Source: Brachionus manjavacas (taxonomy: Eukaryota > Rotifera > Eurotatoria > Ploima > Brachionidae). From it: 64,000 nt of DNA. Positions 57,262 through 64,000 of this stretch are shown piece by piece; the stretch's first letter is position 1; each line of letters begins with the position of its first letter. Below the pieces are notes generated by a model, which saw only the letters and a list, made by a program, of their open reading frames with translations, was not told the DNA's origin and ran no database searches. Both the position numbers and the translations under genes were made by a program. Where the stretch lies: NCBI GenBank assembly GCA_019054805.1, contig JAHQIY010000003.1:2604001-2668000 (forward strand). The letters are read 5' to 3'.

Positions 57262-58070
57262 CTCAAAGACAGAGCAGTAAAAACTTCGGAAAAACCGAGA
57301 GAAATTATTACCGATATGTTACTTAAAATACCTCCAAATGTTGCTTCTTAATTGCCTACAATTCAAAATCTATCACAAGTAATAAATAGAGAAGGAAGAA
57401 AAATTAACCCTTTTGGGAAAAATAAGAAGTCATTAAATAGATTTGGTAATAGTTGACGAATTCAGGAAAATAATTTTTATTCTTTGATTCTCAGAATGAA
57501 AATCCTGAAAGACTTATTATTCTCTCAACTGATGAAAATATTGCTTTGCTCAGCTATGAGCCATGCTGGTTCATTGATGGAACTTTTGAGATCAGTCCTG
57601 AGGCTTTCAAACAAGTTTTCACTATAAACATTATAAAAAACAATCTAAATATTCCATTAGTTTATGCTTTTCTTGTAAATAAACAAGAGAGAACCTATAC
57701 TCGCTTTTTTAATGTGAAATGCAAAGACCTAAAAAAAAAAGCAACACATGTAATTTGTGCCACAAATAACGGGTTTTTTAAAAAGCTTTAATAAACTCAG
57801 TGCTCAAATCTTTTCAAGATATTTTAATCAATGGTTGCTTTTTTCATTTAAATTCCAATTTGTGGTAATTTGTTCAGAAAAATAATTTAAAACAACTTTA
57901 TTCAAAAAATGTTGAGTTTAACAAAATTTTTTATTATTTAAAAGTCTTGCCATTCATTCCTATTAAGGACACTATTAATGCATTTAACTACATTAAAGAA
58001 ATATGTCCTAGAGAGGGTAAGCCATTTATTAAACAACATACACAATGTACTGTTATGACTAAAACTTAAC
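57262..58070 (+). pseudogene. MULE 4 transposase fragment
   Basis: Plus strand: LKDRAVKTSEKPREIITDML (the post-FLYWCH helix block), LPTIQNLSQVINREGRK, then CWFIDGTFEISPEAFKQVFT with the first catalytic Asp, IPLVYAFLVNKQERTYTRFF, GCFFHLNSNLW and FIPIKDTINAFNYIKE. Frame changes and stops throughout. The N-terminal finger is absent where MULE 3 abuts, suggesting MULE 3 may have inserted into it. Confidence 0.75.
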
Positions 58071-58079
58071 CGTTTATAT

Positions 58080-59130
58080 TGCAAAAACCGAACGTTAAAA
58101 GATCTCGGAGTACCAATCTAAAACGACCTTGAGTGCTAAAGTAAACAAAGCACCTTCAAAAGCAAATAGTTTATTGGGTCTCCCTAAAAGGACATTCGTT
58201 TTCAGAGACGCTAAACTCTGGAAAAAACTTTATGGGCTCTGCAGTATTTCATAATATATTAATAGGGCATAAAAATAGAAGACTTAAAGCTTACATATTA
58301 AACTCTGTACCAAATACAAAAAGTATCAATAGCAGAATCTCTAATAAGTTTTTCGAAAAAAGTAGAATACTTAAAACTTACAACTATTTTTTGAAATACG
58401 ATTCATAATCAAATAAAGTCTTGAGCAAAAAAAAATATTTCTCCAACCTTAAAATCATTTATCTACAAAACATATTTTTTATCCAAATTCACATTTGGAT
58501 TGGGTATTACAACTCTAAAAGAAGTGACAAAAAAGTTATTGAACACAACCCAGAACAATTTAATTAGACTAATGTTTGGTATTATTTATATAGCTGTCAT
58601 ATGTCCAGCATCCTCAAAGTGTTAAAAATATTTAATATCGAACAGCTATACTTTTTTTCCAAACTATCTTTTATTAGTAGCTTGCAGTATAACCCATTAG
58701 CTTCTTATATTTTTGAATCAATTTGCATAGTTACTCCCCTCTTAAGAATGCCAAAAACAAATCACTTAAGCATGACATAGCCATCCTTGAAAAATATTTT
58801 AATAAAGATATAATGTTTATAAAAAATAATTTTAATCAACTAAAATTGGTTCTTAAAATGGAACTGGAATTTAATGACTCAATAAAGCTATGCTAAGAAA
58901 ATTTTAGGTTCAAGGAATATAAAACCTAATAAAGTCTTTTTAGTAATGGTCTCATTATTCTTGGACTCGATCAATCGATATCTATATACTAGACTATCAT
59001 TTTTTCTTATTATTAAATTGTATTTTTTCTAATTTATAAACCTTTTATTGCATAATATTTAAATTTTACTTCTACAAAATGGAGGTTAATTGCTAATCAA
59101 TAAATAAATAAATAATCAAATAAATAAATG
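58080..59130 (+). mobile_element. Decayed LINE (second family), 3' part
   Basis: Reads RTLKDLGVPI, SKANSLLGLPKRTFVFRDAK, LWKKLY, the RT thumb of CR1/jockey-type LINEs (DLGV, KANxxLGxxKRxF, LYK). Further 3' there are only scraps. The end at about 59075-59130 reads ACAAAATGGAGGTTAATTGC followed by AATAAATAAATAAATAA, a 3' terminus different from the CTGAAGGAGC family. Confidence 0.65.
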
Positions 59131-59171
59131 TGAATGATCATCTGAGCGAAGAATATAAAATAACTGCAGGT
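59131..59171 (+). mobile_element. 41-bp LINE RT scrap joining two elements
   Basis: Reads VNDHLSEEYKITAG, the segment just before GVPQGS in the main LINE family, on the plus strand. It lies between the tail of one LINE and the opposite-strand LINE at 59172. Confidence 0.6.
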
Positions 59172-60640
59172 GAGTTTTTTAACATTAGATTATGAATTTG
59201 GTCAGGTCCTGATGCCGCTTCATTTTTCAATCTTTTTAGAGCCATAATTAATTCATTTAAGCAAATTGGATCATTAAAATTAGACTGATCATAATTTTTA
59301 GAGAATTCAGAGTGAGAATTAAGTATTTCGAAATCTTTATCACGATCTATTAAATCAGAATTAGGACTAAATATTGAAGATTGGAGTTCTCTAAAGCATT
59401 TTCCCTTTTCTTCATTAGTTTTGAATTCCTTGTCATTTAAAAACAAATTTCGGATTAAATTTGATCCTTTTTTTGATCTAAATTTATTTATTTTTTTCCA
59501 GAATGGTCTACTTGTCAGTGGGTTTTTTCCCATTTTCTCAATAAAATCAAACCAATTTTGATTCCAGAATTTTTTTAAAGAGGCCTTTAACTCGAATGTA
59601 AGTTGATTAAATTTTTTCTTGAGATTTTGACAGCGAGTTTTTTGAAAGTTTCTTCTCACTTTCTTGCGTTCTTTTATCAGAATAACAATGTTCGGGGGAA
59701 GACTGGTTTTGTAGATTTTCTGCGAATGATAAGGAATGCTTTTATGTGAAGTAGAAATAATTTTTTCTGTAATTTTATCACTTAGTTGATCTATTGTGAG
59801 GGAACTTTCAGTGATTTTTACTAATTGAGAATTTAAAATCTCGCTGAATAATTGCCAGTTTGCTTTCTTATAGTTAAACTTTTTAGCTGCTGATTTATTT
59901 TCTAATTGATAGCCCATAGAAATCGATGCTTCGATTGGGAAATGGTCAGTATTTAGGACACAAAAGTCGGTAATTTTGTCAATTAATGAAGATGAAACTA
60001 AGAAAAGATCAAGAATTTCAAAGTAATTTCTATTAAAAATATTGAAAGTAGGACGCTTATCATTGATTACTGAGAAGTCTAACTCATTGATTATTCTTTC
60101 CAACATTATGCCGTTTTCATTTTCCCTTACGCAGCCTATTTGCTTTGTTCTGGCGTTAAGATCACCACCTAAAATGTAGTTTCTACATTTTTTATTAACA
60201 GTTTTAAAAAACTCAAAGTTCAGAAGCATATTGGGTGGATTTTAAAGACTGAATATAAACAATTCATTATTCTTTCCTTAGTTCATTTTTATACAAAGGA
60301 GTTCGGAATTGAATTCCTCATAAGAGAAATCTTGTATAAATTCAATTCCTTCTTTAATTAAAATTGCTACTCCTTCTCCATACTTGTTGCGTGGTTTTGT
60401 TATGAATTGATAATTGTGAAAATCAAGATAAATATTTGCCCCACTTAAATCTATCCTTAGTTCATTGAGCAAAACAATGTCGGGACATTTTTGAGCTAAA
60501 AAATTGGCTAAGAGATGAACCCTACTAGGTAAATGAAGACAATTCCAGTGTGTAATTACTAACCTTGTTTTATTAAGAGGTTTTGTTCTTAAAGTTGATT
60601 TATTTATCTTCTTGTTCATTCTAAATTTTCTTCAATGCTG
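59172..60640 (-). mobile_element. LINE ORF2 5' part: endonuclease and linker
   Basis: Minus strand from ATG at 60619: TRLVITHWNCLHLPSRVHLL, CPDIVLLNELRIDLSGANIY, NKYGEGVAILIKEG, then NPPNMLLNFEFF, NYILGGDLNARTKQIGC (catalytic DLNA), LDLFLVSSSLI and LNTDHFPIEASI (catalytic Asp-His). These are blocks of an exonuclease-endonuclease-phosphatase domain. Then the linker (KERKKVRRNFQKTRCQNL, KNPLTSRPFWKKINKFRSKK) and the first RT part (AASGPDQIHNLMLKN), where it stops. Two nonsense codons lie between 60278 and 60229; 59138-60229 is otherwise open for 363 codons. The endonuclease would nick target DNA for target-primed reverse transcription. Confidence 0.9.
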
Positions 60641-60649
60641 TTTTGACTG

Positions 60650-60934
60650 GCAGTTTGCTGACCAATTACCGCATGTTAAAATTTAATTAAATCTTTTTCT
60701 CACAGAAACAATTAAATTTATCAATTTTTTAAGTAATTAAATGTTAAATTTTTTTAATAAAAAATGATTATTAGACCAATATATAGTAAAAAATTTAATT
60801 AATAAAGTTTTTTCGTTCAATTTGAATTTTATCTCAACATTACAACCTTTTAAAAAACATTTTTTCAGACATTTTTTCAGATTTCAATTTTTTTTCATAA
60901 AAAAAACGTTGCAAAATTTAGGGTAAACAGGCAC
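60650..60934. other. Non-coding AT-rich interval
   Basis: Nothing recognised between the LINE start and the inverted repeat. Confidence 0.45.
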
Positions 60935-61358
60935 AAGCCACTTGAACGTAGGAGACTAAAAGTAATTTTACAATTATTTAGTAATCCTTAATTTATAAAT
61001 TAATATATTTTATTGTATCGATATATGGATACATTTTATTTTCAATTTAGAATTATTTGTTTTTACAAAGCGAAATTTATAATCATTTAAAAGAAACGTT
61101 AAATGACTAAAAAATAGAATAATAATATAATTGATAGAATTTTGATCAATTTAAAAAAAAAAATTATAAAATATCAACTGAAACAACAATGTGTTTTTAA
61201 TAATGAATTAACAAAAAATTCAGAAAAAACAAAACTTCTATTTAAATAAAATTAATATTACAGTTGATTAATTATTAAATTAATAATTAAAAATTAAAAC
61301 TCATAACAATCCTAAGTATTAGAAGAGTTGATTAGCATTCATTTTAGCTAAAGTTTAA
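60935..61358 (+). repeat. Left arm of 424-bp inverted repeat
   Basis: AAGCCACTTGAACGTAGGAG… is the reverse complement of the last bases of the window; the match runs 424 bp to GTTTAA at 61358 with very few mismatches, mainly near the inner edge. The pairing is limited by the window end, so the arm may extend left of 60935 if the right arm continues past 64000. Confidence 0.95.
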
Positions 61359-62511
61359 GCTGTTGTTTTGTATTCAATTAAAACACTTTATTATAAATTT
61401 TTTAATAAATTTAATTGTCACGAATCATTTTCAATAAACCATTAAAATCAATTATTTTTTTATAAAATAAGAATTTATTTGAATAATATAAATTGAAAAT
61501 AAAGTTAACAGAAACAAATTTTAAATTTAATATTGGGCTAACCAATTTTTGGCTAAACGGCCATTTATATTTGGTTAACCTAGCAGTCAATAAACAACAT
61601 CACTAAAAAAAGCCAACTTTTTTTTTAGTATCGAAAGTAGGAAAAAATCCCATCCAGTGGCTATTTTAGAAAACTAAATAGACTTGTGGAAAAACTCTAA
61701 CAAGGACCTTTCGATCAATTTTATTTCCATCTTAGAAATTTAAGAAGTGTACCGCCATATTTAATAAGCCGTTGAATAACTGGTCGAACAAAAGGACTTC
61801 ATTTCTCCGATCAGCTCTCTGAGCACAAATTCAAATGAATATCATTTAATTTTCAATAAAATATTTTCTTTTATTTTCGGCATTGTGAACGAAAAGTATT
61901 TCCATTCCACTCTGTTACACTGGAGCTATAGACAATGAACGTGTTTTTATAGCTAAATAATCTTTTGTGTCCTTGGCTTATTAAGAATAAAATATTGTTC
62001 TTTTGTGTCCTTTTGTGTCTTTTAATTAGTTTTAAAAATTTTCAACATTTTTAAAACTTCAACATTTTTAATTTTATCTCTTATATGCTTTTACAAAAAT
62101 ATTAGTCTAACTACGGTTTTGGTGAATGAACTTAAAAAAAAAAGCTTTTTTTTTCGATTAATTATAAAGCTATGAAATTAAAAAAGAAAATGTTTAAAAA
62201 GTAATATTTCAAATTTTTTGTTTGATTTCAGTTGATTGTTATTCAAAAACAAAGGAATTACAAAATTAAACACATAACTTTGCGTTGCATTTATGAAAAC
62301 CGATTTGAGTTTTTCATACCAATATAGATGCATAAATTTTAAAATAGGAGTAGAATTTTAATTTTATTTGGTTTAATTTTAATTCACTAAAACATTTGAA
62401 GCATTAAATGATGGCCATATTTAAATAATAGGAAAAAGCTTGTCATTAAAAAAAAAAATGAACACACCAAAATTTTTTAATAACAATTTCTTTGATATTT
62501 CTGTATGAATA
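61359..62511. other. Spacer inside inverted repeat, possible gag scrap
   Basis: AT-rich. At about 61630-61830 a broken frame reads SKVGKNPIQWLF, then LNRLVEKL, which recalls retroelement gag (NPxxWLF…). Not secure. Upstream of protease D no signal-peptide exon was found. Confidence 0.3.
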
Positions 62512-63313
62512 TGAAGTATTTGCTGTAATTAATCCTCCGAAATGTGGGAAAAGAATCAATGAAATAAGCGAGAAAAGTTTAAACAAAATTGTCAATGGAC
62601 AAAAAGCAGGCCCCCAAGATTGGGGATGGCAAGTTTATGTTCAATATTTGTCTTTTATCTCACAAAGTTTTTGTGGAGGATCTTTAGTTAATTCCCAATG
62701 GGTTCTAACTGCAGCTCATTGTGTTTTTTATTCAGAGAGTAATGTCGTTCCAGACACATCATTTTACATAATTTATTTAGGTCTTCATGATGCAACAAGT
62801 GAAGAAAACTTTAGTATCTACAGAGGAGCATCTAAAATAATCTTTCATCCAGAATATGATGATTCAAATTTACAAACAGAAGGTCTTAAAAATGACATAG
62901 CATTAATTAAATTAACAGTATAATTTTCAAAAAAATTGTAACCATTTTTATGATAAATATTGTCTTAAAGGAACCGGTACAATTTACTGATCAAATTTTA
63001 CCTGTTTGTCTACCCGCACGAAATAGTGACTTTTCAAATAAAATGGCATGGGCAACTGGTTGGGGAAATTTATATGGGGACGGTCCTCAATCAAAATATT
63101 TAATGGAAGTTAATATTCCTATTCATAATGATACGTTTTGCGCAGCAAATTTTCAGTATAACAGTAAATATTCTATTTGTGCTGGAGGAAATAATAAAAG
63201 CACTTGCCAAGGAGATTCTGGAGGTCCATTAGTGGTAAAAGATGGTGACAAATGGATGCTTGCAGGTTTTTATTGATTGGATTAAAAAAACTATACAAGG
63301 TAAATTTTTCTAA
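62512..63313 (+). pseudogene. Serine protease D, truncated
   Basis: Exons: about 62512-62917 and 62971-63273, with a 53-bp GT-AG intron in phase 0. Features: PPKCGKRINE, NKIVNGQKAG (activation site), FCGGSLVNSQWVLTAAHCVF (His), LKNDIALIKL (Asp), ICAGGNNKSTCQGDSGGP (Ser; Ser six before it suggests chymotrypsin- or other non-trypsin-like specificity). After KDGDKWMLAG the frame hits FY and TGA; one base later the frame reads DWIKKTIQGKFF and a stop at 63313. DWIKKTI is the usual end of such proteases, so roughly 40 codons that should lie between them, including the Cys of the specificity pocket, are deleted. It lies between the 424-bp inverted arms and differs in sequence from A-C. Confidence 0.82.
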
Positions 63314-63576
63314 AATCGAATTAAATTAAATTCAATAATTTTTTATAAATATAAATATTAGAAAATTCTTCATCAATTCCAACTGCAACATTTGCTGTTT
63401 TTAATTTTTCGATTAGTTTTTTTCTTTTTCTTTTCTGTTTTAATTTTTAAATTATTTTGGACTTTATTTTATGCATTTTTATAATTTAAAGCAAGTTTGA
63501 TTAAAAAATAAAGATTTAAATGTTAGGTTGATTTAAATACTTTTTTAAAAAAATCCTTTTAAAAAACTTTCATTTT
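63314..63576. other. Downstream of protease D
   Basis: Non-coding; T-rich tract at about 63400-63480, nothing else. Confidence 0.4.
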
Positions 63577-64000
63577 TTAAACTATAGCTAAATTGAATGC
63601 TAATCAACTCTTCTAATACTTAGGATTGTTATGAGTTTTAATTTTTAATTATTAATTTAATAATTAATCAACTGTAATATTAATTTTATTTAAATAGAAG
63701 TTTTGTTTTTTCTGAATTTTTTGTTAATTCATTATTAAAAACACATTGTTGTTTCAGTTGATATTTTATAATTTTTTTTTTTAAATTGATCAAAATTCTA
63801 TCAATTATATTATTATTCTATTTTTTAGTCATTTAACGTTTCTTTTAAATGATTATAAATTTCGCTTTGTAAAAACAAATAATTCTAAATTGAAAATAAA
63901 ATGTATCCATATATCGATACAATAAAATATATTAATTTATAAATTAAGGATTACTAAATAATTGTAAAATTACTTTTAGTCTCCTACGTTCAAGTGGCTT
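63577..64000 (-). repeat. Right arm of 424-bp inverted repeat
   Basis: Reverse complement of 60935-61358 with equal length, running to the very end of the window. Confidence 0.95.

Noticed and set aside
1-64000. Search for CRISPR arrays, rRNA and bacterial operon signals
   Set aside because: None seen; splice sites, polyadenylation signals and transposon content show a eukaryotic nuclear sequence.

Overview
This is very AT-rich nuclear DNA from an invertebrate animal. Host exons have short GT-AG introns (51-80 bp) alongside introns of several kb, there is a PSME4 last exon, and there are chymotrypsin-fold serine proteases with signal peptides. Most other sequence is decayed transposable elements. 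A rotifer-like or similarly compact protostome genome would fit, but no marker fixes the species. Layout. 1-13019: a tandem array of a 4.75-kb unit (two full copies, one rearranged copy, one partial copy). Each full unit carries a minus-strand EF-hand ORF, a plus-strand acidic/NLS/Cys-rich zinc-binding gene (frameshifted), two hairpins and antisense and sense LINE pieces. 13324-16530: minus-strand Ty3/gypsy pol with a possible macro-like domain. 16905-17115: hAT tail. 18918-20425 and 22283-23820: two inactivated MULEs. 24085-27200: degenerate full-span LINE. 27469-28242: long-TIR element. 28.6-30.5 kb: retroelement scraps. 

Serine proteases. Gene A (20604-33959, minus; four phase-consistent exons, 336 aa, last intron 9.3-10.5 kb full of TEs) looks intact. 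Gene C (37372-43647, minus) has lost a normally conserved Cys pair and has a splice-phase mismatch. Gene B (51637-53228, minus) is a close paralogue of A with an in-frame TGA. Gene D (62512-63313, plus) is truncated by an internal deletion and sits between 424-bp inverted repeats. A, B and C end in hydrophobic C-terminal tails suggesting membrane (GPI-type) attachment. 

Between them lie a minus-strand LINE (39661-41875), a tRNA-headed SINE with that LINE's 3' tail (41914-42245), an unrecognised exon (44834-45071), a deleted pogo/Tigger element (45774-46439), gag scraps (47.7-48.3 kb) and the PSME4 last exon (49864-50892, plus). 53905-57254 holds a Mutator-like element with TTTTCCC-rich ends that encodes a FLYWCH/MULE transposase plus a ULP1/SENP-like cysteine protease. 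It abuts another MULE fragment and LINE pieces up to 60640. 

The most unusual items are the MULE + ULP1 element, the tandem EF-hand/zinc-finger unit, the protease pseudogene in a long inverted repeat, the macro-like segment in gypsy pol, and the tail-anchored protease cluster.
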